The notes: generated from the letters alone by a model not told the origin. A stretch of DNA of 64,000 nt from Pseudomonas sp. (GCA_022448005.1 JAKUTK010000012.1:42100-106099); one strand, 5' to 3'. Shown: positions 33,177 to 43,138, counted from the stretch's first letter. Translations and numbers: made by a program.

Positions 33177-35708
33177 ATGCACTCGTCAGCCGATCCCGCC
33201 CAGCGACCACCGCAAAAAAACCTTACCCATGGTTTGCGCGTGCGCCTGTTGCCGTTGGTTGGCAGCACGAAGGCGGCAGCACTAGTGCGAGTGCACGCCG
33301 GCTCTCATGACGCGCCGAGTGCCTATCCGGGATTGGCGCACTTTCTTGAGCACCTGCTGTTTCTCGGTAGCCGAGACTACTCTGCAGCAGAAGGTCTGAT
33401 GCCCTTCGTTCAGGGATGCGGAGGGCAGCTGAATGCGTCGACCCGAGAACGGCATACCGACTTCTTTTTTCAGCTGCCAGCCAGCCAGTTCGAAGAGGGT
33501 TTGCACCGCCTCCTGGATATGCTCGCCCATCCGCTGCTCGACCGCGGAGCGCAGCTGCGCGAACGCGAGGTGTTGCAGGCCGAGTATCTGGCGCGTGCGC
33601 GGGACGCCGAAACGCTGTGTGATGCGGCTGTTGGGCATGCGACCGATCCAGCCCATCCGTTCGGTGGCTTTCATGCGGGCAACCGCAGCACGCTGCCGGT
33701 AGAGGACGCTGCCTTTCAGCAGGCGCTGCTTGGCTACCACCGGCGCTTCTATCACACGGGCCAGATCGAGTTACTGCTGGCCGGGCCTCAGGGTGAGGGC
33801 GAGTTGCAGCGCCTCGCCGATCAGATGGACGCTGAACTGGCTAGCCATTCGTTCGTGCCACATGAGGCTCAGCCATTGCGCTGGAACGCCAACGCCTGGT
33901 TTCGCTTGCAACTCAGCAATGCCCAGCCACGCCTGCACCTGGCGTTTGTGCTTGATCAATTACCGGAACATTCCGGGCCTGCGCTGGATTATCTGTCTGT
34001 CTGGCTCGCCTCCGAAGCGCCAGGTGGTCTCTCTCAACGACTGCGAGAAGCCGGACTGTGCCAGTCGGTGAAGCTGCGCACCCCATACTGGTATGCAGGG
34101 CAGGGCGTTGCCGTCATCGAGCTGTTGCTGGCAGAGCGGGGGGTGGACGCTCGCGCCGCTGTCGTCGATGCGGTGCTCGACTGGATAGGTTTCTTCTCGG
34201 ATGACGCGCGTTGGCAGGCATGCCGCGAGGAATACCAGCTGATCTGTGAGCGAGGCCTGCAAAACGCGGGGCCTCTGGCACGGCTACGTTACTGGGTGGA
34301 TCCGCAGGCATGGGGCCTCGACAGCGATGAAGCCGAGATCCGCCAAGCCCTGATGTCGCTTACAGCGCAGATGCTCTCGGCCCCGCCGTTGGTCCTCACC
34401 TCCGACAAGAGCGACTGTCCGCCTATCGAAACCCGCGGTTTTCCGCTGCGCTTGAAAACGGAGCCGCCGCAGCAGACGGTCCCGGCTGACTGGTGCTGGC
34501 AACAACCCGCTGCGAATCCCTGGTTGAAGCCCAACATTGTTCGCCATGAGGCGGGGGGCATCACGCCTGCACTGCGTTGGCAGGAACCGGAAGACATGAA
34601 CGGGCAGGGCGCCCTGTTTCTGCGCTGGCAGTGGGTGCAAGGCCCATCTACCACCGCCTTGTGGCACACCGTAGCGCATGCGCTGCAGCCAGCTGCATGG
34701 GCCGCGCAACAAGCGGGTGTAACCCTGCGTTTCGAGGATTTCGGGAGTGCCTGGTGTCTCAGGTTGGAAGGTTTTGCCGACGCCATACCGGCAATTCTCA
34801 GTGACATTATTCCAGTGCTTGGCGTGCCGCCAGCCGCAGCGTTCGCCGAGGGCGTTGCACTGGCCGAACGCGATGATGCGCTCGGCAACGATGAGATGCT
34901 GATCCGTCAGTTGCTTAAACATCTGCCTCGACTGCTGACGGACTCTGCTGCGGTTGACGACCAGCCCGCTGACATCGACCCTGGCTCACTGTCTCGGCTG
35001 TGGCAATCAGCACAATGGTGTGGTCTGGCCATCGGCTTCGCGCGGTCCCTGGGTGGACCGCTGGCCGATGCCATCAATGCACTGCCTGGAACGCCTGCGG
35101 TAATACCGGCTGATCACAGTAAGCCCGCAGCCTTGAAGCGTTGGCACGACGTCCGCTGCGACGGCGCGATGGCCGAAACCGGATTCTTGTTGTTCTGCCC
35201 CTTGCCGGACAGCAGCGCCAAGTGCGAAGCGTCCTGGCGCCTGTTGGCGCGAGTGATCGAAGCCGGCTTCTTCCGGCGGTTACGGAGCGAGTTGCAACTG
35301 GGCTACGCGGTCTTCAGCCGCTTCTGTCAGTTCGGTGAGCAGGCTGGAATGCTTTTCGCGGTGCAGTCACCGAGGGCGTCGGCCAAGGAAATCCTCGAGC
35401 AAGTCGTGAAGTTTCTCGACGACAGCGCGGTGAAACTGGCCGACCAAGCTGACATTGAGGCCGAGCGAGCTGCACGCCAGGCAGGTGACCAGCACGTGGC
35501 GAGCAGAGCAGACTTTCGCGCCCAGGCCGAACAGGCATGGCAGTGCCTGCAGGCGGGACATGAGCTCGATCGACCTGCCGAAGTTGCTGCCGAAATGCGC
35601 ATGCTTCAGCGACAGGATCTGATGGCAGCCCTGGATGCACTGCGTCGGGATGACGCCAGCTGGGTAGCGGTGGCCAACGCGCCGGCCCCAGACCTGAGCT
35701 GGCGCTGA
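33177..35708 (+). CDS. pqqF: PqqF, insulinase-family (M16) zinc protease, 843 aa
   Basis: PqqF is thought to cut the PqqA peptide and release the cross-linked Glu-Tyr precursor of PQQ. The inverted zinc motif HFLEH is at residues 55-59 with the third ligand Glu136 in EVLQAEY. M16 repeats fill the rest, with an RRLRSELQLGYAVFSRF segment in the C-terminal half. ATG 33177 (MHSSADPAQR) was chosen; TTG 33171 lies two codons before. No other pqq gene is in the window, but a PQQ-alcohol dehydrogenase cluster follows. Confidence 0.93.
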   Translation: MHSSADPAQRPPQKNLTHGLRVRLLPLVGSTKAAALVRVHAGSHDAPSAYPGLAHFLEHLLFLGSRDYSAAEGLMPFVQGCGGQLNASTRERHTDFFFQLPASQFEEGLHRLLDMLAHPLLDRGAQLREREVLQAEYLARARDAETLCDAAVGHATDPAHPFGGFHAGNRSTLPVEDAAFQQALLGYHRRFYHTGQIELLLAGPQGEGELQRLADQMDAELASHSFVPHEAQPLRWNANAWFRLQLSNAQPRLHLAFVLDQLPEHSGPALDYLSVWLASEAPGGLSQRLREAGLCQSVKLRTPYWYAGQGVAVIELLLAERGVDARAAVVDAVLDWIGFFSDDARWQACREEYQLICERGLQNAGPLARLRYWVDPQAWGLDSDEAEIRQALMSLTAQMLSAPPLVLTSDKSDCPPIETRGFPLRLKTEPPQQTVPADWCWQQPAANPWLKPNIVRHEAGGITPALRWQEPEDMNGQGALFLRWQWVQGPSTTALWHTVAHALQPAAWAAQQAGVTLRFEDFGSAWCLRLEGFADAIPAILSDIIPVLGVPPAAAFAEGVALAERDDALGNDEMLIRQLLKHLPRLLTDSAAVDDQPADIDPGSLSRLWQSAQWCGLAIGFARSLGGPLADAINALPGTPAVIPADHSKPAALKRWHDVRCDGAMAETGFLLFCPLPDSSAKCEASWRLLARVIEAGFFRRLRSELQLGYAVFSRFCQFGEQAGMLFAVQSPRASAKEILEQVVKFLDDSAVKLADQADIEAERAARQAGDQHVASRADFRAQAEQAWQCLQAGHELDRPAEVAAEMRMLQRQDLMAALDALRRDDASWVAVANAPAPDLSWR

Positions 35709-35985
35709 CCTCAACACTTCCTGAAACACGCCCCGTTGGTGCTGCCTGACTGTGCATGCGCAAGTCCGGAGGTGCCGCCTTGCGTCTGGTGATCTACTTA
35801 AGCGCAACAGCGTAAGACCTAAGCGCTACTCCGAACGGAACGGTGGGGAGGGCCTTAACGCCTGATCTATCGCGCGTGGCGAAAGTAGTAGCCAGTCGCC
35901 GCCATTGGAGCGTATGGCCCTCCGGTTGTGCTTTCGATAATCCGCCTCGACACGACTGCCTGTCGTCACATCAGCGGAGAGCGCC

Positions 35986-37173
35986 ATGCACAACAAGGAA
36001 AAAGCGGTTACCACACTATTGCCCTTGGCTCTGGCCAGCGCGATTGGCATGACCCTAAGCCAGTCGGCCGTTGCCGAAATCATGCTTTACGACAAAGATG
36101 ACACCACCTTCACCGTCGACGGCTATTTCAACACCTTCTACGTCAGCAGCGATGTCGATCGCGCCGGGGAGCAGTTCGACCGGGACCAGTCCCGCGTAAA
36201 GATGGGCTTCCTGCCCAATTACATCGGCTTTAACTTCGGCAAGCAGCTCGACGAACTCAAGGTCGGCGGCCGCTCTTCCTTCTGGGTCACGATCAACGAC
36301 AGCGACACCAACGGCACCGAGACCGGCATCGACGTTCGCCAGTTCTACGGCACGGCGTCTAACGACCAGTGGGGCGAGGTACTTTTCGGTAAGGACTTCG
36401 GCCTGTTCGGCCGCTCCAACATTTTTCTCGACGAAATGTTGACCGGTTATGGCCAGGTCAGCGACACCTTGGGTCTAGTGGATTTCGGCGGCGTGTCGTT
36501 CGGCAACATCGGCACGGGTTACCCCTATCCGTTCCCAACCTCCCAGGTCACCTATCGCTCGCCGGTAATGAGCGGCCTGCGCGTGGCCGTGGGCATCATG
36601 GACCCGGTCGATACCACGAACGACGCCAGCAGCGCGCTGGACGAGGCCTACCAGGACAGCCCACGCTTCGAAACCGAGATTACCTATCAGTTCGAGGTTG
36701 GCGGTGCTCAGATCTATTCCTGGGTCAACGGCATGCAGCAGACCTCGAAAAACACCGATAGCACCGTCGACGAAGTTGATTCCCAAGGCATCGGCTACGG
36801 CGTACAGGCCAAAATGGCCGGTTTCTCCGTGACCGCGTCAGGCTTCCAGGCCGAGGGCATCAACCCCTTCTACACCAACAACGCAGGCGAAGCGCAACTG
36901 CGCGACGTGGACAGCGATGGCTATCTACTGCAAGGCTCCTACACCTTTGGCAAGAACCGCATCGCACTGTCATCCGGCAAGACCAAGGATGACGGCAATG
37001 GTCTGGGAACGGCGGCCGATTACGAAACCCGCGGCATCGCCTATTTCCGCACCATCAATGACAACCTGAAGCTGGTGGCCGAAGTGAACCAGTTCGAGTT
37101 GACCGGTCGAGATACCAGTGCCATTGATGAAGAAACCCGCACCTACGCCATTGGTGCCACGCTGAGCTTCTAA
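35986..37173 (+). CDS. Outer-membrane porin, 395 aa
   Basis: A signal peptide (MHNKEKAVTTLLPLALASAIGMTLSQSAVA) is followed by a gram-negative porin barrel of alternating strands, rich in Asp, Gly and aromatic residues, ending in a terminal Phe (YAIGATLSF), as required by the Bam machinery. The GGAGAG ribosome site supports ATG 35986. It has its own strong terminator. Its place before the ethanol-oxidation genes suggests a role in substrate entry, but this is inferred only from context. Confidence 0.9.
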   Translation: MHNKEKAVTTLLPLALASAIGMTLSQSAVAEIMLYDKDDTTFTVDGYFNTFYVSSDVDRAGEQFDRDQSRVKMGFLPNYIGFNFGKQLDELKVGGRSSFWVTINDSDTNGTETGIDVRQFYGTASNDQWGEVLFGKDFGLFGRSNIFLDEMLTGYGQVSDTLGLVDFGGVSFGNIGTGYPYPFPTSQVTYRSPVMSGLRVAVGIMDPVDTTNDASSALDEAYQDSPRFETEITYQFEVGGAQIYSWVNGMQQTSKNTDSTVDEVDSQGIGYGVQAKMAGFSVTASGFQAEGINPFYTNNAGEAQLRDVDSDGYLLQGSYTFGKNRIALSSGKTKDDGNGLGTAADYETRGIAYFRTINDNLKLVAEVNQFELTGRDTSAIDEETRTYAIGATLSF

Positions 37174-37195
37174 CCCCAGCCGGCGACAATCAGAC

Positions 37196-37225
37196 GGATG
37201 CCTTTCGGGGCATCCGTTTTTTTTT
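37196..37225 (+). terminator. Rho-independent terminator of the porin gene
   Basis: Stem GGATGCC / GGCATCC (37196-37202 with 37209-37215) closes a 6-base loop. It is followed by G and nine T, 22 bases after the porin stop. Confidence 0.93.
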
Positions 37226-37280
37226 GTTTGGGGCGCCACCCGCAGCCGCAGCAACAGGCGCCGTGGTGTTTCGTCGCTTT

Positions 37281-37292
37281 GCTACCTTGGCA
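37281..37292. promoter_or_regulatory. Shared motif GCTACCTTGGCA upstream of nosP
   Basis: It matches RCTACCWWGG, also found at 46628-46640 (minus strand) and 58343-58355, all in control regions of this PQQ cluster. It is a candidate site for AgmR/ErdR or the second response regulator. Confidence 0.4.
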
Positions 37293-37363
37293 GGCCGCAG
37301 CCGGTACTGAAGTAGCATGTTCGTACCCTATGCCCTGACCAAGAATGCGGTCATACGATATCG

Positions 37364-38557
37364 ATGTATGGGGTGGGGTGCGTGGTCGAGCAAGAATCCT
37401 TAGCGGTGCGCACAGCAATGTCTGAAGCGCGGGACGCCGAAACGGTGGCCCAGGACCTGGCACGCCAGCTGATTCATCCGCATCTCGGCTTTGTCCTGTT
37501 CTTTTGTTCCGCAGAGTACGATCTGCCGGCACTGGGTGATGCGCTGCACCAGTACTTCGGTGGCGTACGCATGGTCGGCTGTACGTCGGCTGGTGAGATC
37601 ACCTCGCAGGGCTATGGGCGCAGCTGCGTGACCGCGGTTGGCTTTGATCACCGCAACTTTTCCATCGCCTGTGAGCTGATCGACGAGATGGACCGCTTCA
37701 GCCTCACCGATGCACAGCAACTGGTCGAGCGGCTGGGCAGCGATTGCCGCAGCAACTCGCTGGCGCCGATCAAAGATCACAGCTTTGCCCTGACCCTGTT
37801 GGACGGACTGTCCAGCCGCGAGGAAATCGTGCTCTCGGCGCTCAGCGCTGCCTTTGGCAGCATTCCGCATTTCGGCGGCTCCGCGGGCGACGACAATCAC
37901 CTGTCCGACACGCACGTCTACTACGACGGCAAGTTCCACAGTGGGGCAGCGGCGGTCGTGCTGATCAACACCTGGCTGGATTTCGAGGTGTTCACCACAC
38001 ATCACATGCTGCCGCGCACCGACAAGCTGGTGGTGACTCGCGTAGACAGCCATGCGCGGCGTGTCTATGAACTGAACGCTGAGCCCGCCGCCGAAGAATA
38101 CGCACGGCTTATCGGTGTCGAGGTCAGCGATCTCGATCACCGCCTGTTCGCTGCGCATCCGCTGGCGGTGCGTATCAACGAACACTACTACGTGCGCTCG
38201 ATTCAGAAGGTCAACGATGACCTCAGCCTGACGTTCTATTGCGCGGTTGAGAACGGCATCGTACTGACCGCGATGCATCCGGGGCCGCTGATGCCCAACC
38301 TCGAAGCCGTGTTCGAACGGCTCGAACAGCGTCTCGGCCCGCCGTTGCTGACCATCGGCTGCGACTGTTTTCTGCGACGGCTGGAGATCGACGGCAATGG
38401 CTCCAGCGACGACATCTCGGCGTTCCTTCGACGCCAGCAGGTGATCGGTTTCAACACCTACGGAGAGCAGTTCAATGGCATGCATATCAACCAGACCTTC
38501 ACCGGCGTCGCCATCGGCCGGCCAGGTGGACGGGCTGGAGAAAGAGGTGCCCGTTGA
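37364..38557 (+). CDS. nosP: NosP-like FIST-domain nitric oxide sensor, 397 aa
   Basis: FIST_N (LFFCSAEYDLPALGDALHQYFGGVRMVGCTSAGEITSQGYG) and FIST_C (RLFAAHPLAVRINEHYYVRSIQKV ... LTIGCDCFLRRLEI ... VIGFNTYGEQFNGMHINQTFTGVAIG) are present at full length. In P. aeruginosa the protein in this position binds heme and NO and controls the next-door kinase. The same order (FIST gene, hybrid kinase, LuxR regulator) holds here. I kept ATG 37364; GTG 37385 follows a G-rich stretch and is an alternative. Its end overlaps the kinase gene in another frame. Heme binding is inferred from homology. Confidence 0.82.
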   Translation: MYGVGCVVEQESLAVRTAMSEARDAETVAQDLARQLIHPHLGFVLFFCSAEYDLPALGDALHQYFGGVRMVGCTSAGEITSQGYGRSCVTAVGFDHRNFSIACELIDEMDRFSLTDAQQLVERLGSDCRSNSLAPIKDHSFALTLLDGLSSREEIVLSALSAAFGSIPHFGGSAGDDNHLSDTHVYYDGKFHSGAAAVVLINTWLDFEVFTTHHMLPRTDKLVVTRVDSHARRVYELNAEPAAEEYARLIGVEVSDLDHRLFAAHPLAVRINEHYYVRSIQKVNDDLSLTFYCAVENGIVLTAMHPGPLMPNLEAVFERLEQRLGPPLLTIGCDCFLRRLEIDGNGSSDDISAFLRRQQVIGFNTYGEQFNGMHINQTFTGVAIGRPGGRAGERGAR

Positions 38558-41123
38558 GCAACTCGACCGGCAGGCCGAGCTCGAGCGCGAAAACCATAAG
38601 CTGCGGCGCATCAACGCGGCGCTGATCGAGCGAATCGAGTCCAGCAGCACCGGGCGCGACGCGTCTTACGCCGCCTTCCAGCATTCGGTAGAGCTGGCCG
38701 AGCAGGTGCGCGAACGCACCGATGCGCTGAACCAGGCGATGGCCGAACTGAAAGCCAGCAACCGCCTGCTCAGCGACGCCCGCCTGCGTGCCGAAACTGC
38801 GCATCAGCATCTGGTCGATGCCATCGAGAGCATTTCCGATGCCTTCGTGCTATTCGACAAAGACCAGCGCATCGTTCTGTTCAACAAGCGCTTCAAGGCG
38901 CTCTGGAGCCGAACCCGAGCGCGCATCAACAGCGGCACTCGGCTCTCGGAGCTCAAGCGGTTGGCTGAAAGCAGCGGGCTGATTGCCGAAGAACACCGGG
39001 GCAAGGCCAACGAACCGACGGTTTACCGTTTGCAAAACGGACGCTGGGTGCAGCTCAGCGAGCGGCCCACCCGCGAGGGTGGTCTGGTGATGCTTTACAC
39101 CGACATCACCGAGGTGAAAATCAGCGAAACCATGCGCCGCGAGCAGGCCTTGGCGCAGAAGTCCCGCTTGTTGCAGCGCGCCGTAGACAACCTTTCCCAA
39201 GGCGTGGCCATGGTCAGCGCTGATGGTGGCTTGGAGCTGTGGAACGGTCGCTTTCTTGAGCTCTGCGGCCTGGCGCCCATCGAGGCGCATCGACCATTCG
39301 ACGAGGTGATGGCCGACAGTGAGCTGAAACTGCTGACGCCCAACACGCTTGACGCCGAAGGCCAGCCCCTGAAGGAGCTGGAACAGCACCTGTTCGACGG
39401 CCGAACGCTTGAAGTTCGGACACATCCGTTGCCCACAGGCGGCTTCGTCAACACCTTCACCGATATCACCGAACGTTACCGCCATGCCGAAGCGCTGCGC
39501 GAGAGCGAGCGCTGGATCCGCCTGATCACCGACCACGTGCCCGCACTCATCGCCTATGTGTCAGCCGACCTGACCTACGAATTCACCAACAAGGTCTACG
39601 AGGAATGGTATCGCTGGCCCAGCGAAGGCATGCTCGGCCAGTCGTTGCGTGACATCCACAACGGCGAACACTGGCAGCAGCTCGAACCCTATATCGACCG
39701 AGCCCTGTGCGGCGAAAGCGTCAGCTTCGAGATGGCCGAGCACAACCACTCGGGGCAGCAGCGTTACATGCTGCGCTCTTACGTACCGAATCGTCAGGCC
39801 AGCGGCGAGGTGGTCGGCATCTTCGTTCTGATTCAGGACATCACGGATCGCCGGCGCACGGCCGAAGCGCTGCACCAGGCCTACCAGAACCTCGAACAGC
39901 GAGTCCGTGAGCGCACGGCGGAACTCACCAGCCTCAACGACCAGCTTCTGTGCGAAATCGACGAGCGCGCCCACGCCGAGGCGCGGTTGCGTGAAGCCAA
40001 GCGCGAAGCGGAACTGGCCAACCTGTCGAAGACCAAGTTTCTCGCCGCAGTGAGCCACGACTTGCTGCAACCCCTGAACGCTGCTCGGCTGTTCACCAGC
40101 GCACTGCTGGAGCAACCTTCAGCACCGAGTGGCGGACTGATCCGCAACATCAGCAATTCTCTGGAAGACGTGGAAAACCTGCTGGGTACGCTGGTCGACA
40201 TTTCCAAGCTCGATGCAGGGGTGATCAAGCCCGATATTGCCCCGTTTGCCGTCAGTGAACTGCTGGAGACTCTGGCTGCGGAGTTTCGCCAGATCGCCGG
40301 CAGTGAACAGCTGCAGCTGGACTTCATTCCCTGTTCAGCATTGGTACGCAGCGACATCCAGCTATTGGCGCGCATCCTGCGCAACCTGCTGACCAATGCC
40401 ATTCGCTACACGCCGCATGGGCGTGTGATGCTGGGTTGCCGTCGCCGGCGGCAGAGCTTGTCAATCGAGGTGTGGGACACGGGAATCGGCATCCACGAGG
40501 ACAAGCTCGAGGAGGTCTTCCACGAGTTCAAACGCGGCGAAGGCGTGAGGCCTCAGCAGGATCGTGGGCTTGGATTGGGTCTGGCGATTGTCGAGAAGAT
40601 CGCGCGTATTCTCGGCCACCGGATTCAGGTCAGTTCGGTGCCGGGGCGCGGCTCCAAATTCGCCATTGAAGTGCCGCTGGCCAAGCGAGCGCCTAAAGCC
40701 AGCGTAGAGCCGTCAGCTACCGACCAGTTGCTCGAACGGCTCAAAGGCGCGCGCGTATGGGTTCTGGATAACGACACCGCGATCTGTGCCGGCATGCGCA
40801 CGTTGCTGGAAGGCTGGGGCTGTCATGTTGTAACGGCGCTCTCGGAACAGGACCTGGCCGGTCAGGTCGACAACTTCCACGCCGATGCCGACCTGATCAT
40901 CGCCGACTACCACCTGGACAACGGCTGCAACGGCGTCGACGTAGTCGAGACGGTCAATGCCCGGCGCGCCAGCCCGCTACCGGCGCTGATGATCACCGCC
41001 AATTACAGCAATGAACTGAAACAACAGGTGCGTGAGCTGGGCCACATGCTGATGCACAAGCCGGTGCGCCCGATGAAATTGAAGACTGCCATGTGCCACA
41101 TGATGGAACAGGGGCATTCTTAG
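38475..41123 (+). CDS. nahK: NahK/ErcS'-type PAS hybrid histidine kinase, 882 aa
   Basis: No membrane helix is seen, so the kinase is cytoplasmic. An N-terminal coiled coil is followed by three PAS regions (SISDAFVLFDKDQRIVLFNKRF; VDNLSQGVAMVSADGG; LITDHVPALIAYVSADLTYEFTNK). HisKA carries the phospho-acceptor His in LAAVSHDLLQPLNAARLF and the ATPase has WDTGIGIHEDKLEEVFHEF. The C-terminal receiver has its Asp in DLIIADYHLDNG. The start is uncertain: ATG 38475 overlaps nosP by 83 bases, while GTG 38526 or GTG 38547 (behind GGAG) would give a smaller overlap. NosP is the expected controller. Confidence 0.87.
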   Translation: MACISTRPSPASPSAGQVDGLEKEVPVEQLDRQAELERENHKLRRINAALIERIESSSTGRDASYAAFQHSVELAEQVRERTDALNQAMAELKASNRLLSDARLRAETAHQHLVDAIESISDAFVLFDKDQRIVLFNKRFKALWSRTRARINSGTRLSELKRLAESSGLIAEEHRGKANEPTVYRLQNGRWVQLSERPTREGGLVMLYTDITEVKISETMRREQALAQKSRLLQRAVDNLSQGVAMVSADGGLELWNGRFLELCGLAPIEAHRPFDEVMADSELKLLTPNTLDAEGQPLKELEQHLFDGRTLEVRTHPLPTGGFVNTFTDITERYRHAEALRESERWIRLITDHVPALIAYVSADLTYEFTNKVYEEWYRWPSEGMLGQSLRDIHNGEHWQQLEPYIDRALCGESVSFEMAEHNHSGQQRYMLRSYVPNRQASGEVVGIFVLIQDITDRRRTAEALHQAYQNLEQRVRERTAELTSLNDQLLCEIDERAHAEARLREAKREAELANLSKTKFLAAVSHDLLQPLNAARLFTSALLEQPSAPSGGLIRNISNSLEDVENLLGTLVDISKLDAGVIKPDIAPFAVSELLETLAAEFRQIAGSEQLQLDFIPCSALVRSDIQLLARILRNLLTNAIRYTPHGRVMLGCRRRRQSLSIEVWDTGIGIHEDKLEEVFHEFKRGEGVRPQQDRGLGLGLAIVEKIARILGHRIQVSSVPGRGSKFAIEVPLAKRAPKASVEPSATDQLLERLKGARVWVLDNDTAICAGMRTLLEGWGCHVVTALSEQDLAGQVDNFHADADLIIADYHLDNGCNGVDVVETVNARRASPLPALMITANYSNELKQQVRELGHMLMHKPVRPMKLKTAMCHMMEQGHS

Positions 41124-41177
41124 AACCGCCAGGCTCGCTCTACATTTGCTCGGCGTCGCTGACGTCTATGGTCAATC

Positions 41178-41250
41178 TGTAGGAGCGAGCTTGCTCGCGA
41201 TCAGCTGTAACTCAGGAGCCCCGGATATCACCAGCAAGCTGGCTCCTACA
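41178..41250. repeat. Inverted pair of Pseudomonas REP elements (REPIN-like)
   Basis: The first copy (41178-41203) starts TGTAGGAGCGAGCTTGCTCG. The second (41227-41250) is the same type in reverse orientation, reading TGTAGGAGCCAGCTTGCTGG on the minus strand. Each can fold on itself, and the pair sits between convergent nahK and agmR. The pattern is the classic mobile REP doublet copied by RAYT transposases. No RAYT gene is in the window. Confidence 0.9.
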
Positions 41251-41294
41251 GGGCTTGTCGCTGGGGCGTACCTGGCCGCGTTGGTGATTGCCGA

Positions 41295-41960
41295 TCAGCG
41301 GCGCAGATATGCCGTGAAGTCGATGTCGCCCGCCGAGAGGATAGCTTGCACACGGTTGTGCACGTTGAGCTTGCGCAGGATGGCCGAGACATGGGCCTTG
41401 ACCGTGGTCTCGGCGATGTCGAGGTTGTAGGCGATCTGCTTGTTGGACTCACCCTTGGTCATGCGTTCCAGCACCAGCAGCTGCTTGCGGGTCAGCGCCT
41501 GTAGCAGCTCGGGCGGGATGCTCTGTTCGTTGTGCTGGGAGCGGCGGGTGGTCTGCTTCTGGCTGCGGATGATGTCCGAAGGCAGGTAGACATTGCCGTT
41601 GAGGATCTGCTCGATGGCTTCGGTCATCTGCGCGCGCGGCGATGACTTGGTGATGAAGCCGCACGCGCCATAGGTGATCGCCTGTAGCACGATCTGCTTG
41701 TCCTGCTCGGCAGAGACGATCACCACGGGAATGGTCGGTGCCTCGTTGCGCATGTTGATCAGCCCGTTAAGGCCGTGCATGCCGGGCATGTTCAGGTCGA
41801 GCAGCACCAGATCGAGGTCGTCGTTTTCCAGAGTCATCGACAGCGCGCTGTCGAGGTCGGCAGTTTCGAGGATTTCGCTGCCTGGGAAGCCGTCCTGGAT
41901 GACGTTATGGATGGCTTCACGAAAAAGCGGGTGGTCGTCAGCGATCAGTATCTTGTACAT
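41295..41960 (-). CDS. agmR: LuxR-family response regulator AgmR/ErdR/ErbR, 221 aa
   Basis: The receiver domain ([16 protein letters not shown], phospho-Asp55 in [10 protein letters not shown], Lys in TKSS) is joined to a LuxR helix-turn-helix ([51 protein letters not shown]). Its position beside nosP-nahK and the alcohol ABC system matches AgmR/ErdR of P. putida and ErbR of P. aeruginosa, which activate PQQ-dependent ethanol oxidation genes. GAGGTG supports ATG 41960. No kinase is fused to it; NahK or another Erc/Era kinase may phosphorylate it. Confidence 0.88.
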   Translation of the reverse strand: MYKILIADDHPLFREAIHNVIQDGFPGSEILETADLDSALSMTLENDDLDLVLLDLNMPGMHGLNGLINMRNEAPTIPVVIVSAEQDKQIVLQAITYGACGFITKSSPRAQMTEAIEQILNGNVYLPSDIIRSQKQTTRRSQHNEQSIPPELLQALTRKQLLVLERMTKGESNKQIAYNLDIAETTVKAHVSAILRKLNVHNRVQAILSAGDIDFTAYLRR

Positions 41961-42291
41961 GGCCGGTCACCTCATTGTTGTGATTATGGTGGGGTAGATC
42001 GGAAGAAGACCTTCGTTGTGCGCGGCTTCGATCGACCAATGGCAGCCTGTGTGAGGCGCCTATTTGATCAGGTTCTGTTCACCGACAAGCTTGCCCAGTC
42101 CTGCGAAAGAAAACCATGGGGAAACAGTCGTGGGTTTGGACGCCTTAGCGTCTGGATTCGCTACAAGGCCTGGTGGGCTCTGGCATATCCAGGTTTCCAG
42201 TACTTCAGTCGGCCACATTACAGGGCAAAGTGCCGCAGTTTGAAATCCTACAATCGACAGGAAAACCAGCACCAAAGTAGTAGAGAACAGC
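41961..42291. other. Intergenic region agmR / ABC permease, no confident gene
   Basis: These 331 bases hold a small minus-strand frame (42060-42344) with a hydrophobic stretch, but it overlaps the permease end and has no family resemblance. A short hairpin GACGC-CTTA-GCGTC lies near 42150. The agmR promoter should be at the left end. Confidence 0.4.
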
Positions 42292-43083
42292 TCAGGTAGA
42301 CCGTCGTAGCGCAGCGTGCTGCGGATTGAAGCTGAGCACTGCAAGCAGACTGAACAACAGTGTCAGGCCGAAGCAAACCGCCAGCGCCAGCGGATTGAGA
42401 CGTTCATACAGCGCATAGCGAACCAACTCCACGGCGTAGGTAAAGGGATTGAACGAGCAGATCCAGAACAGCCACTCACTGGCTTCGCGCATTTTCCACA
42501 GCGGATAGAGCGCCGATGACAGGAAAAACATCGGGAAGATGACGAAATTCATCACCCCGGCAAAGTTTTCCAGCTGCCGGATGCCGTTGGATAACAGCAA
42601 TCCCAGGGCACTGAGCAGCAACGCTACCAGCAACAGCGCTGGCAGAGCCGTCAGCAGGCCTGCCGCAGGCGGCTGTACGCCATACAACCAGGCGATGAAA
42701 AGAAACGCATAGACCTGCAGCAGCGAGATCAGCGCAGTTGCCAGCAGCTTGCTCGCCAGCAGGAAACTGCGCGGCAGAGGGCTTGTCAGCAGTACGCGCA
42801 TGCTGCCCATCTCGCGGTCGTACACCATGGAGAGGGAGCCCTGCATGCCGTTGAACAGCAGGATCATGCAGGCCAGGCCCGGCACGATCCAGGTTTCGTA
42901 GGTGATATAGGTCTCGTAGGGTTCGATGATGGCGATGCCCAGTGCCGCGCGAAATCCGGCGGCGAACACCACCAGCCAGAGCAACGGTCGCACCAGGGCG
43001 CTGAAGAACCGCGAGCGCTGCTGAACGAAGCGCAGCCACTCGCGAAACACGATGGCTCGCAGGCATTCCCAATAGGGCGTCAT
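42292..43083 (-). CDS. ABC-2 type permease, PQQ-alcohol-associated system, 263 aa
   Basis: Six hydrophobic segments with the ABC-2 layout are seen (SRFFSALVRPLLWLVVFAAGFRAAL ... YDREMGSMRVLLTSPLPRSFLLASKLLATALISLLQVYAFLF ... FFLSSALYPLW). It follows its ATPase by 55 bases on the same strand. ATG 43083 (MTPYWECLRAIVF) with AGGA is preferred to the longer frame, which runs into the ATPase gene. Such systems accompany PQQ alcohol dehydrogenases in several proteobacteria. The exported or imported substrate is unknown. Confidence 0.88.
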   Translation of the reverse strand: MTPYWECLRAIVFREWLRFVQQRSRFFSALVRPLLWLVVFAAGFRAALGIAIIEPYETYITYETWIVPGLACMILLFNGMQGSLSMVYDREMGSMRVLLTSPLPRSFLLASKLLATALISLLQVYAFLFIAWLYGVQPPAAGLLTALPALLLVALLLSALGLLLSNGIRQLENFAGVMNFVIFPMFFLSSALYPLWKMREASEWLFWICSFNPFTYAVELVRYALYERLNPLALAVCFGLTLLFSLLAVLSFNPQHAALRRST

Positions 43084-43138
43084 GGCGAGGATTCCTGAGT
43101 TGGACTTGGCCTGGGGCGTATGGCTTGGCTGGAGCGCA

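Noticed and set aside
37400..38650. 416-aa minus-strand ORF opposite nosP
   Set aside because: nosP on the plus strand has clear FIST motifs; the reverse frame shows none.
42060..42344. 94-aa minus-strand ORF with a hydrophobic stretch
   Set aside because: It overlaps the end of the permease, has no ribosome site I could see, and matches no family.
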